Notes under the pieces: generated by a model
What the model was told of the DNA's origin: nothing
The model's input: the letters and a program-made list of their open reading frames with translations, nothing else
Database searches by the model: none
Shown: in pieces, positions 1 to 7,108 of the stretch
How positions within the stretch are numbered: the first letter of the stretch is position 1
Layout of the letters: each line of letters starts with the position of its first letter
Translations under genes and position numbers: made by a program
Assembly (NCBI GenBank): GCA_031259805.1
Contig: JAIRKX010000067.1
Span: 1 to 13,054, forward strand
DNA length: 13,054 nucleotides
DNA from: Prevotellaceae bacterium
Lineage (GTDB): Bacteria; Bacteroidota; Bacteroidia; Bacteroidales; UBA932
Reading direction: 5' to 3'

Positions 1-55
1 GAAAAGCAACCATGGCAGCACGCCCTCTAAATGCACTCGAAGTTCATGTGGGTTA

Positions 56-88
56 TAGCATCTGCTAACGAGGGTTTAGCAGATGCTA
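56..88. repeat. Perfect 12-bp inverted repeat (hairpin)
   Basis: The arm TAGCATCTGCTA at 56-67 is exactly complementary to TAGCAGATGCTA at 77-88, with a 9-nt loop. No T-run follows directly on either strand; the nearest plus-strand T-run is at 105-110, 17 nt away. It is therefore not a classic intrinsic terminator. It may be a structural element of an RNA or a protein binding site. Confidence 0.6.
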
Positions 89-192
89 CGCCTGTCTAAA
101 TTGTTTTTTCCCAACCTCCATATCGTTACATTTATGTAGAAGGTCCGGTATGCAGGAATGTGATACCGGTCAAGCATGCCACTACACGGCAA

Positions 193-225
193 CAAAAAAA
201 CACTGTAGCGTACGGGGTACGTTAC
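193..225 (-). terminator. Rho-independent terminator, minus strand
   Basis: Read on the minus strand, a 9-bp stem with one G-U pair (225-217 with 213-205) and a 3-nt loop is followed after four bases by seven T residues (200-194). This is a good intrinsic terminator shape. It could end the rarA-permease-kdsA transcript, about 330 nt beyond the kdsA stop codon, or end a short RNA started at the promoter-like box at 293-300. Confidence 0.5.
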
Positions 226-292
226 GATATATAAAAGACTTACTATGTAGCTAATAAAAGTCATAAACTGATTAAATACATTTTTATAACTA

Positions 293-300
293 CAAAGATA
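293..300 (-). promoter_or_regulatory. Possible Bacteroidota -7 box (TATCTTTG)
   Basis: The minus strand reads TATCTTTG here, matching the TAnnTTTG -7 consensus of the Bacteroidota primary sigma factor. The matching -33 TTTG is not clear about 20 nt upstream, which lowers confidence. If active, it would start a transcript of roughly 90-100 nt ending at the terminator at 193-225, or the leader of a gene beyond the left edge. Confidence 0.3.
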
Positions 301-556
301 CATATTATTTTTAAACTATGTAATTTTTTATCATATTTAATGTTTTGTTAATACCGGATATCATTCTAATAACAAAATTAACAGCTACTTATATGTTATA
401 CATAGAATAGTTATGTATGTTTTCTCTGTTCTCCGTCCATTTTCCATAGAAAAAAGCCTTTGTCTAACTCAACAACTCCTGAAAATTGATAGCCTACATT
501 GCGGTTGCCCATTACCTGATGCAATTTAGGGTATACTTATCAGTAAAAACAGATGC

Positions 557-1381
557 CTAACTTTTCACTACCTTCCTTATCTCAACCAATCGTTGCAATA
601 GCCCATCAAGGAGACTTAATTTTAGCATATTTGCTCCGTCTGAGAGAGCGATGGAAGGGTCGGGGTGCGTTTCGATAAAGAGTCCATCGACACCCACGGC
701 AATACCGGCGCGAGCGATAGTCTCAATCATCTCGGGTCGACCGCCGGTTACGCCTCCCGTCTGGTTCGGCTGTTGCAATGAGTGTGTTACGTCGAGCGCC
801 ACGGGCACATCCAATCGTTGCATGTCGGGGATACCGCGGAAATCGACTACCAAATCGTAATAGCCGAATTGTGTACCGCGTTCGGTCAGCATCACCGTAT
901 CGCGACGTCCGCCGGCAGCTTCCTGCACTTTCTGCACGGCATAACGCATCGCTCCGGGCGCTACAAACTGCCCCTTCTTGATGTTCACCATCCGTCCGGT
1001 ACGACCTGCCGCCGCCAATAAGTCGGTCTGGCGACATAGGAACGCCGGAATTTGCAGGATATCGACACCATAACCTGCCGCCATAGCAGCCTCATCGGGA
1101 GTATGAATATCGGTAACTACCGGAATGCGGTAGGTCGTACGCACTTTATGCAAAATACGCAATCCTTCCTCGTCGCCGATGCCGGTAAACGAATCGCTTC
1201 GTGAACGGTTGGCTTTCCGGTACGACGCCTTAAATACGTAGGGAATCCCATACTTTTCACTCAGCCGCACAATGTTTTCGGCTATATTCATACATAACGC
1301 CTCACTTTCGACCACACACGGGCCGGCCAGCAGAAAAAACGGCTTGCCGATAAAAAAATCACTATTTATATTCATATTCAT
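557..1381 (-). CDS. kdsA: 3-deoxy-8-phosphooctulonate synthase (KDO-8-phosphate synthase)
   Basis: Condenses phosphoenolpyruvate with arabinose 5-phosphate to KDO-8-phosphate, the precursor of the inner-core sugar of lipopolysaccharide; cytoplasmic TIM-barrel enzyme. The 274 residues fit the family length. Visible motifs are AGPCVVES (19-26), FKASYRKANRS (50-60), IPAFLCRQTDLL (111-122), NIKKGQF (133-139), ERGTQFGYYDLVVDFR (167-182), DVTHSLQ (197-203) and IETHPDP (236-242). Cys22, His200, Glu237 and Asp248 match the metal ligands of the Aquifex-type enzyme, so this should be the metal-dependent class; the E. coli type has Asn in place of that Cys. ATG start at 1379-1381; a second in-frame ATG lies two codons later. 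It is the last gene of a minus-strand group, 55 nt after the permease. A terminator candidate lies about 330 nt downstream at 193-225. Confidence 0.96.
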   Translation of the reverse strand: MNMNINSDFFIGKPFFLLAGPCVVESEALCMNIAENIVRLSEKYGIPYVFKASYRKANRSRSDSFTGIGDEEGLRILHKVRTTYRIPVVTDIHTPDEAAMAAGYGVDILQIPAFLCRQTDLLAAAGRTGRMVNIKKGQFVAPGAMRYAVQKVQEAAGGRRDTVMLTERGTQFGYYDLVVDFRGIPDMQRLDVPVALDVTHSLQQPNQTGGVTGGRPEMIETIARAGIAVGVDGLFIETHPDPSIALSDGANMLKLSLLDGLLQRLVEIRKVVKS

Positions 1382-1401
1382 AATTTGTACTCTTTACGTC
1401 A

Positions 1402-1456
1402 CAGGTTCTGCAGCCTGCGCTATTGCTTGCGTCGCTTTACGGCTTACGCTTTACGC
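1402..1456. repeat. Dispersed repeat copy 1 (permease/kdsA junction)
   Basis: The stretch shares 16 identical bases, CAGCCTGCGCTATTGC, at 1411-1426 with 11478-11493. Weaker similarity continues for about 28 nt more, including GGCTTAC and TTTAC. It overlaps the last codons and stop of the permease (stop at 1437-1439) and can form a small hairpin at 1402-1417. Both copies sit at the 3' end of a minus-strand gene, so a role in RNA 3' ends is possible but unproven. Confidence 0.45.
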
Positions 1457-2711
1457 ATAAAATATTCAACACAATGGCTATAGTAGCCGTTACCGGAAGT
1501 CCCGATATGAATATAATAGATACCCATTCGGGAAATGCTGCCAACGCTTCGGGCCGGAAGTACAACCCCGTGCCAAGCCCTACGGACAGGGCAGTAATAA
1601 TCGTCGCGCGACTATCGAACCCCTCGCAACTAACCATCTGAATACCGGTCGCGACGACCATCGCGAAAATCAAGATCGCTACGCCGCCTAACACGCAAGC
1701 GGGCATTGCTACGACCAGCGCCGCCAGTTTAGGGATAAATCCGCAAGCGATCAACAACACCGCGCCGGTCATCAGCGAAAACCGGTTGATGGCCTTGTTC
1801 ATCGCGACGATGCCCACGTTTTGCGCATACGTCGTCGTCGGCAAGGCATTCAGGAGAGCCGCTATGAGGCTTCCGATGCCTTCGATCAGCAGGCCACCGC
1901 GCAACTCGCGGGACGATTCCGTACGGTTCAGCCCCGCCACAGCTGTGGCCGCAATATTCCCGATAGACTGTAAACTGGTAATTAAACAAATGATTACTAC
2001 TGGAATGATTGCCGCCATTTGAAACGACAGACCAAATAGCGCCGGACGGGGCAACGACACCCACGCCGCCTCCCGTACTGCCGTAAAATCAATCAATCCC
2101 ATCGGAATAGCCAGTAAATATCCGGCTACAATCCCTATCAGGATCGCCGCAATAGAGAGAAAGCCCCTGCCGAACACTTGAAGTACGACTACAGTTAATA
2201 ATGTAAAGCAGCCTGTTATCAAATTTGTTGAATTCCCATAATCGGCGCTTCCGGAGCCGCCGGCCAGATAGTCCATGCCCGTAGGAATAAGCGTGATTCC
2301 GAGACAAAGCACAATGCAACCGGTAACTAACGGTGGGAAAAATCGTTTGATGCGTCCTACCCATAAAGCCAGCAGTATCTGGAATAGCGCGCCAACTACG
2401 ATAGCGCCTGCAAGGGCACTCATACCATATTGACGGCCAATACTTATCGCGACAGCCAGATATGTAAAACTCGTACCCATCATCACAGGCAATTTCGCCC
2501 CGACAGCACTCAACTGCATCCATGTTACCACGCCCGCCACCAACAGCGCACACTGTACCAGCATCCCTACCTGCGATGCGTCTATACCTACAGCCGCCGC
2601 CACCAGCATTATGGGCGCTATGTTGCCTATCAACAACGCCAACACATGTTGCAAACCGACAGGGATTGCCTGCAGTAGGGGAGGACGTCCGTTTAAATCA
2701 TATATCGACAC
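1437..2711 (-). CDS. NCS2-family nucleobase (xanthine/urate-type) permease
   Basis: Inner-membrane symporter of the nucleobase:cation symporter-2 (NAT/NCS2) family, importing a purine base such as xanthine or urate; the exact substrate is not certain. At 424 residues it is almost entirely hydrophobic, consistent with the 14-segment fold of the family. Landmarks are LQH in the first membrane segment (20-22), SLQSIGNIAATA (246-257), GLNRTESSRELRGG (260-273) and TTTYAQNVGIVAMNK (292-306), the family signature with Q297 and N298. Where E. coli XanQ has LEAVGD, this protein has LQSIGN, so the usual essential Glu is Gln248 and the following Asp is Asn252. The start is a GTG (2709-2711); an in-frame stop four codons upstream leaves little choice. 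It lies 12 nt after rarA and 55 nt before kdsA, suggesting co-transcription. Confidence 0.9.
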   Translation of the reverse strand: MSIYDLNGRPPLLQAIPVGLQHVLALLIGNIAPIMLVAAAVGIDASQVGMLVQCALLVAGVVTWMQLSAVGAKLPVMMGTSFTYLAVAISIGRQYGMSALAGAIVVGALFQILLALWVGRIKRFFPPLVTGCIVLCLGITLIPTGMDYLAGGSGSADYGNSTNLITGCFTLLTVVVLQVFGRGFLSIAAILIGIVAGYLLAIPMGLIDFTAVREAAWVSLPRPALFGLSFQMAAIIPVVIICLITSLQSIGNIAATAVAGLNRTESSRELRGGLLIEGIGSLIAALLNALPTTTYAQNVGIVAMNKAINRFSLMTGAVLLIACGFIPKLAALVVAMPACVLGGVAILIFAMVVATGIQMVSCEGFDSRATIITALSVGLGTGLYFRPEALAAFPEWVSIIFISGLPVTATIAIVLNILCVKRKP

Positions 2712-2723
2712 GGTTGTTAATGA

Positions 2724-4004
2724 TTAATAGTTGTATTTCGGCCAGAGTTTGCGTAATAGTTCCCGCAGGGGGCGCTCTTTGGGGTTGTCGGAGGGTTCAA
2801 ATAGGCGTGTGCCGGAAATCTTTTCGGGTAGGTATTCGAGGTTGACAAAATTATTTCCATAATCGTGTGCATATTTGTAATCTTTGTGATAACCAAGTTC
2901 TTTCATCAATCTGGTAGGGGCGTTACGCAGGTGGAGCGGTACGGGGAGGTCGCCCGTTTCGCCGACCAGCGCCGCCGCTGTTTCGATGGCCATGTAAGTG
3001 CTGTTACTTTTCGGTGATGTGGCCAGATAAACCGCTGTCTCCGATAAAATAATCCTCGATTCGGGCATACCTATTTTAGCAACAGCCTCGAAGCAGGTGT
3101 TAGCGAGCAATAAGGCATTCAGATTGGCAATCCCAATGTCTTCCGATGCAAGGATAAGCATCCGCCGTGCAATAAAAAGGGGGTCTTCGCCACCGGACAA
3201 CATGCGCGCCAGCCAATATACCGCCGCATTGGGATCGCTGCCGCGCATACTTTTGATGAATGCTGAAATAATATCGTAATGTTGCTCGCCGCTCTTGTCG
3301 TATAGAGCAATGTTCTCCTGTAGCCGTTGCGCCACAAGCGCGTTGTCGATCGTTATCGGTTCGTCGTCCTTGCATGTACCTACGAGCAGATCGATGATAT
3401 TAAGCAGTTTTCGGGCATCGCCGCCAGAAAAGCGAAAAAGCGCTTCTGTTTCACGAATGTCGAATGTACGAGTTTTCAGGTAGGCGTCCTGTGTGACGGC
3501 GCGTTGTAGGAGGTCTTCTAAGTCGGCTACTTCCAGCGGTTTTAGGACAAATACCTGCGAGCGCGATAGCAGCGGCGAAATGACCTCGAACGAAGGATTT
3601 TCGGTTGTCGCACCGATCAATACCACCGTGCCGTTTTCTACCGCTCCCAGCAACGAGTCTTGTTGTGCTTTACTAAATCGGTGAATTTCATCAATAAACA
3701 GGATAGGCGAGGGGGTAGTAAAAAATCGCTGGCTACGGGCTTTATCAATAATGTCGCGCACGTCTTTCACTCCGGAATTGATGGCTGACAGGTTGAAAAA
3801 CTGTCTGTTGAGGGTGTTGGCAATGATCCGCGCTAATGTCGTTTTGCCTACGCCCGGCGGCCCCCAAAGAATGAACGAGGCAATATGTCCCGACTCAATC
3901 ATCGTGCGTAATACTGAGCCCGGTGCCACTAAATGGCGCTGTCCCACATAACCGTCGAGCGTCTGCGGGCGAAGTCGTTCGGGTAGAGGTATCGTTGGTT
4001 TCAT
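2724..4004 (-). CDS. rarA: Replication-associated recombination protein A (RarA/MgsA AAA+ ATPase)
   Basis: Cytoplasmic AAA+ ATPase related to clamp-loader subunits and RuvB, acting at stalled replication forks. Known relatives are E. coli RarA/MgsA and yeast Mgs1/WRNIP1. The 426 residues fit the family. The order is Walker A GPPGVGKT (48-55), Walker B ILFIDEIHRF (101-110), sensor 1 GATTENPSFE (131-140), a likely arginine finger in LLSRSQVF (145-152), then the C-terminal tetramerisation region typical of the family, with SMRGSDPNAAVYWLARML and LMKELGYHKDYKYAHDY. The start ATG is at 4002-4004. A likely promoter sits at 4041-4071. It is the first gene of the rarA-permease-kdsA group; no functional link among the three is obvious. 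Confidence 0.96.
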   Translation of the reverse strand: MKPTIPLPERLRPQTLDGYVGQRHLVAPGSVLRTMIESGHIASFILWGPPGVGKTTLARIIANTLNRQFFNLSAINSGVKDVRDIIDKARSQRFFTTPSPILFIDEIHRFSKAQQDSLLGAVENGTVVLIGATTENPSFEVISPLLSRSQVFVLKPLEVADLEDLLQRAVTQDAYLKTRTFDIRETEALFRFSGGDARKLLNIIDLLVGTCKDDEPITIDNALVAQRLQENIALYDKSGEQHYDIISAFIKSMRGSDPNAAVYWLARMLSGGEDPLFIARRMLILASEDIGIANLNALLLANTCFEAVAKIGMPESRIILSETAVYLATSPKSNSTYMAIETAAALVGETGDLPVPLHLRNAPTRLMKELGYHKDYKYAHDYGNNFVNLEYLPEKISGTRLFEPSDNPKERPLRELLRKLWPKYNY

Positions 4005-4040
4005 GTTAACGTGCTATATTGCGTATCATTTTTCATGTTA

Positions 4041-4071
4041 CAAATTTACATGAATTTTTTTCAATAGACAA
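4041..4071 (-). promoter_or_regulatory. Likely rarA promoter (TTG / 20 nt / TAAATTTG)
   Basis: On the minus strand TAAATTTG at 4048-4041 matches the TAnnTTTG -7 box. A TTG at 4071-4069 lies exactly 20 nt upstream in the -33 position. That TTG falls inside the first copy of the 14-bp tandem repeat. The -7 box is about 37 nt from the rarA ATG, giving a leader of about 30 nt. Confidence 0.5.
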
Positions 4072-4124
4072 TATTCATCAGACAATATTCATCAGACAAT
4101 ATTCATCAATAGACAATATTCATC
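4061..4124. repeat. Short tandem repeat, 14-bp unit GACAATATTCATCA
   Basis: Copies start at 4067, 4081, 4095 and 4112. The first three are 14 bp apart; the last follows a 3-bp insertion and lacks its final A. The stretch TCAATAGACAATATTCATC occurs at both 4061-4079 and 4106-4124. Each unit has the AATATT palindrome and, read on the minus strand, an ATTG that can act as a -33 element for rarA. This is simple tandem duplication, not a CRISPR array. Confidence 0.8.
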
Positions 4125-4521
4125 TATATTCCACAAATCCGATTCAACATAATATAAATTGTATACATTTTCTATCGTGTCGTTTATATAAAATAAAAGT
4201 ATGTCAATATCGGTTTTCATAATTATATTTTACTGTCGATTGCTATAAAATGATTTTTTATATTATAAATATATAATTCAATGGTTTACAAAAATAAATA
4301 ACACGAAAGTTTAGTATAATAACAATGGTGTTATATTTTTTTATATTATTCCTTTTATTCAGTATATTATGTATGATTATGGCCGGCGCTTAAAATTGCT
4401 TGTTAAAATAAAAATAATACTAAAATTCGGTATAAAAATCATTGTCTGTGAAATTTTATGTATAATTGCAATTATTTTCTAAAATTTTAAAATAAATAAA
4501 TAAGATTAAAGCAGTAAAGTA

Positions 4522-5019
4522 ATGGCTACAAAACCTCAAAAAAAGAAAGCAATATCGAAATCGCCAGTCAAAAAGTCTACTATACCGTCAGCAGCCAAAA
4601 AGTCTGCGGTGAGCAGGCTGTCGACGTCCATGATAGATCCTGCGCCGCCGCGTCGGGTGGGCTCTGCGCCAGGGGATAAACGCCGGGTGGCGATTAGCCA
4701 AAAGAATTTGTCGCAGGATGTGCAGGATGTGATGCGTGAGCGTTTTCCGCGCGGGTATGTCGACTATATGGATCAAATCATAAGGGTTGATAGGCCCGAC
4801 GGATCGTTCTTCTATGCGATTACGTTAGAGGTAGATGATGCTATTTATCTAGTAAAGATAGATGTGCAAATTGATACCGACTATGAAGAGGTAGAAAAGA
4901 AACTCTTTGGCGGTGGCCATGGGGTGAGCGACGACGGCCACAGTCTGTCCGATTCCGATTCCGATTCCGATGATGACGATAAGGATTTTATGGATGATGA
5001 TGCTTCGGGCGATGAATGA
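4522..5019 (+). CDS. Uncharacterised protein with Lys-rich head and Asp/Ser tail
   Basis: I do not recognise a named family. The 165 residues have three parts. Residues 1-60 are basic and disordered in character, with SPVKK, AAKK and DKRR clusters reminiscent of histone tails. Residues 61-125 look folded and rich in strand, with FPRGYVDYMDQIIRVDRPDG (75-94) and then FFYAITLEVDDAIYLVKIDVQID. Residues 130-165 are acidic, with SDSDSDSDDDD (143-153). There is no signal peptide or membrane segment, so it is probably cytoplasmic. The opposite charges at the two ends suggest a nucleic-acid or protein-binding polyampholyte, but this is inference. ATG start after an A-rich leader (AGCAGTAAAGTA). It is the only plus-strand gene here, lying in an AT-rich setting and converging on nqrF. 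Codon order and charge pattern argue for a real gene. Confidence 0.75.
   Translation: MATKPQKKKAISKSPVKKSTIPSAAKKSAVSRLSTSMIDPAPPRRVGSAPGDKRRVAISQKNLSQDVQDVMRERFPRGYVDYMDQIIRVDRPDGSFFYAITLEVDDAIYLVKIDVQIDTDYEEVEKKLFGGGHGVSDDGHSLSDSDSDSDDDDKDFMDDDASGDE
4948..4971 (+). repeat. Hexanucleotide repeat (TCCGAT)x4 inside the orphan gene
   Basis: Four perfect tandem copies of TCCGAT encode the Ser-Asp run at residues 143-150. Because the unit is 6 bp, slippage would add or remove Ser-Asp pairs without breaking the frame, so the length of the acidic tail may vary between strains. Confidence 0.8.
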
Positions 5020-5230
5020 GCCGTTTCGACGGTTCAAGCGCGTAACTGTTCCGTCGGTTCACGACCGGCGTATGAAGCAGGGGAAAAATTTACATTATTA
5101 TGCTTTGGGCTGCATTTGTGCGGCTTGCATTTGTGCGCAATCGCATAGTTGTTCTCCAAAGTATTCGTGATGTTGCCGGTCACGAGACACTACTAAAAGT
5201 CTTCGGTTGTTTGCGGCAGTGTGACGTGTA

Positions 5231-6475
5231 TTATCCTCCGAAATCATCAAACAGGATCATTTCCTTTGGTACGCCGAGGTTGTCGAGCATGGTGGTGGCG
5301 GCAGCGGTCATGAGCGGAGGGCCGCAGAGGTAGTATTCAATATCTTCGGGGGCATCGTTGTGTTGGAGGTAGGTGTTGTATATGACTTGGTGGATGAATC
5401 CGACGGGGCCATTCCAGTGGTCTTCGGGCTTAGGTTCGGAGAGGGCAATGATAAATCTGAAGTTCGGATATTGGCGTTCGAGGGCCCGAAACTCGTCTTC
5501 ATAAAATAGTTCCCTGCGGGAGCGCGCACCGTACCAGAACGATACTTTGCGCTTGGTGTGTAGCGTGTGGAAGAGGTGGAAGAGGTGCGAGTGCATCGGG
5601 GCCATGCCTGCGCCGCCGCCGATGAACATCATTTCACGGTCTGTATCGCGGAGGAAAAATTCTCCGTAAGGGCCGGCAATCATGACTGTATCGCCGGGCT
5701 TGCGGGAGAATATATAAGACGAGCTGACGCCCGGGTTGACTTCGGTGAACACGCCTTTGACCTTGTCCCACGGCGGCGTGGCGAGGCGGATATTGAGCAT
5801 TATAATCGTGTCTTCGGCTGGATGGTTGGCCATGGAGTAGGCGCGGCATGTGGGTGTGGTATTTTTCATCTTCAAGTCTCCTATTCGCATCGCGTCCCAG
5901 TCTTCGCGGAATGCCGGTTCGATTTCGATGTCTTTGAAATCGACTTCGCAGGGCGGGATGTCAATCTGGATGTAGCCGCCCGATTGGAATTGTAACCTTT
6001 CACCGTCAGGCAGTTTGACTTTAAATTCTTTGATGAACGTCGATACGTTGCGGTTGCTGATTACCTCGCACGGCCATTTTCGGATACCCAGAATATCTTC
6101 GGGTATGGCAATGCGCATCGTATCGTTCACTTTCACTTGACAGGCCAGCCGCCATTTGGTTTGTTGCTGTTTGCGGGTAAAGAATCCGGTTTCGGTCGGG
6201 AGGATGTCGCCGCCGCCCGATAGTACGCGGCATTTGCACTGGCCGCAGGTAGCGCCGCCGCCACAGGCGGAAGGCAGGAATATTTTGTGTTCGCCGAGCG
6301 TTGACAGCAGTGTAGCGCCGGGCGCGACGTCCAGCGTTTTTTCATCGTTTATCGTCAGCTGAACATCGCCCTGTGGTAGCAGTTTGGTTTTGGCGTATAG
6401 CAACACCGCCACCAGCGACAGGAGGACGACCAGAAATACCGATAACGACATAAGTAATACAAGTATATTCATCAT
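5231..6475 (-). CDS. nqrF: Na+-translocating NADH:quinone reductase subunit F (NADH dehydrogenase, 2Fe-2S, FAD)
   Basis: Electron entry subunit of Na+-NQR: oxidises NADH through FAD and passes electrons through a 2Fe-2S cluster toward NqrD/E and NqrC. The 414 residues match the family. An N-terminal membrane anchor (about 4-27) is followed by a ferredoxin domain with cluster ligands Cys71, Cys77, Cys80 and Cys112. The FAD domain carries RAYSMAN (211-217) and GPYGEFF (268-274). The NADH domain carries GGGAGMAPM (286-294) and YYLCGPPLM (381-389), ending in the family's aromatic tail ILFDDFGG. The start has two consecutive ATG codons (6473-6475 and 6470-6472); the first is taken. It is the last gene of the operon, 4 nt after nqrE. 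No clear intrinsic terminator is visible in the 211 nt between it and the convergent gene ending at 5019. Confidence 0.97.
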   Translation of the reverse strand: MMNILVLLMSLSVFLVVLLSLVAVLLYAKTKLLPQGDVQLTINDEKTLDVAPGATLLSTLGEHKIFLPSACGGGATCGQCKCRVLSGGGDILPTETGFFTRKQQQTKWRLACQVKVNDTMRIAIPEDILGIRKWPCEVISNRNVSTFIKEFKVKLPDGERLQFQSGGYIQIDIPPCEVDFKDIEIEPAFREDWDAMRIGDLKMKNTTPTCRAYSMANHPAEDTIIMLNIRLATPPWDKVKGVFTEVNPGVSSSYIFSRKPGDTVMIAGPYGEFFLRDTDREMMFIGGGAGMAPMHSHLFHLFHTLHTKRKVSFWYGARSRRELFYEDEFRALERQYPNFRFIIALSEPKPEDHWNGPVGFIHQVIYNTYLQHNDAPEDIEYYLCGPPLMTAAATTMLDNLGVPKEMILFDDFGG

Positions 6476-6479
6476 TTTC

Positions 6480-7097
6480 TTATAATTTTATGCCCATGAA
6501 ACTCATAAATGCGATACCCATCAATCCCGTTAAGATGAACGTAATGCCGACGCCACGCAGGGGTTCGGGGATATTCGAGTAGTGCAGTTTTTCGCGAATG
6601 GCCGCAATGCCGATAATCGCCAGACACCATCCGATGCCCGATCCGGCGGCAAAAGCCAGTGTCTCGCCTATGTTGGCGTATTCGCGTTCCTGCATAAACA
6701 GTGAGCCGCCCATAATGGCGCAGTTGACCGCGATGAGCGGCAGGAAGATCCCCAACTGGTTGTAGAGTGTCGGCGTATGTTTTTCGATCACCATTTCGAG
6801 TATCTGCACGACGGAGGCAATGACGGCGATGAATAGTATAAAACTTAAAAAACGAAGATCAATTTCGGCCAGCGCCGGACTGATCCATGCCAGGCTACCG
6901 GGCGTCAGCAGGCAGGCGTTTAGCAGGTAATTGACTGGCAGAGTAATCAGCAGTACGAAAATCACTGCTATGCCTAATCCTAAGGCGGTTTTGACGTTTT
7001 TCGATACGGCGATATAAGAACACATCCCGAGGAAAAACGCAAATATCATGTTGTCTACGAAAATAGACTTTACAAAGAGGTTGATCGTATGTTCCAT
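6480..7097 (-). CDS. nqrE: Na+-translocating NADH:quinone reductase subunit E
   Basis: Integral membrane subunit of Na+-NQR, six hydrophobic segments in 205 residues. It pairs with NqrD as an inverted homologue; together they hold an intramembrane iron centre on four cysteines. The expected cysteines are visible: Cys26 in GMCSYIAVS and Cys126 in AVNCAIMGG. The family motif GSGIGWCLAIIGIAAIREKL follows (about 152-171). The start ATG is at 7095-7097, 11 nt after the nqrD stop, and 4 nt separate the stop from nqrF, so translation is likely coupled along the operon. Length and sequence are ordinary for the family; nothing is missing. Confidence 0.97.
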   Translation of the reverse strand: MEHTINLFVKSIFVDNMIFAFFLGMCSYIAVSKNVKTALGLGIAVIFVLLITLPVNYLLNACLLTPGSLAWISPALAEIDLRFLSFILFIAVIASVVQILEMVIEKHTPTLYNQLGIFLPLIAVNCAIMGGSLFMQEREYANIGETLAFAAGSGIGWCLAIIGIAAIREKLHYSNIPEPLRGVGITFILTGLMGIAFMSFMGIKL

Positions 7098-7108
7098 CGT
7101 GTCGCGGT

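Larger units (their letters stand above)
1..556. other. Non-coding region left of kdsA, rich in hairpins
   Basis: No convincing gene is present. The one longer minus-strand reading frame (76-303) has no recognisable domain and begins next to a promoter-like box, so I do not call it. The region holds a perfect 12-bp stem (56-67 with 77-88), a 6-bp stem (145-150 with 164-169), a 4-bp stem (177-180 with 188-191), and a terminator hairpin (205-225) described separately. The part from about 230 to 450 is AT-rich. It could hold the 3' untranslated region of kdsA, a small RNA, or the leader of a minus-strand gene beyond the left edge. Confidence 0.6.
4005..4521. other. AT-rich divergent intergenic region
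   Basis: These 517 bases separate the divergently read rarA and the plus-strand orphan gene. They are strikingly AT-rich compared with the flanking genes and contain no supported reading frame. Near rarA there are a tandem repeat and a promoter; the rest is runs of A and T with no stable structure that I can see. A weak plus-strand match to a -7 box (TATAATTG, 4461-4468) might serve the gene at 4522, but its spacing to an upstream TTG is short. Confidence 0.6.

Noticed and set aside
76..303. 75-codon minus-strand reading frame
   Set aside because: It overlaps a terminator-like hairpin and several inverted repeats, has no recognisable domain, and its start falls upstream of the predicted transcript start.
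4061..4124. Possible CRISPR array
   Set aside because: The units are 14 bp and directly adjoining, with no spacers and no cas genes nearby.
5021..5060. tRNA-like GGTTCA motif in the gap after the orphan gene
   Set aside because: No acceptor stem, D-arm or anticodon arm can be fitted around it. I found no tRNA in the other gaps either.
5110..5138. Near-tandem repeat of TGCATTTGTGCG-type bases
   Set aside because: Two imperfect copies of about 14 bp with no flanking signature; too short to interpret.
5567..5995. 142-codon plus-strand frame opposite nqrF
   Set aside because: Antisense shadow of nqrF; no recognisable domain and no leader.
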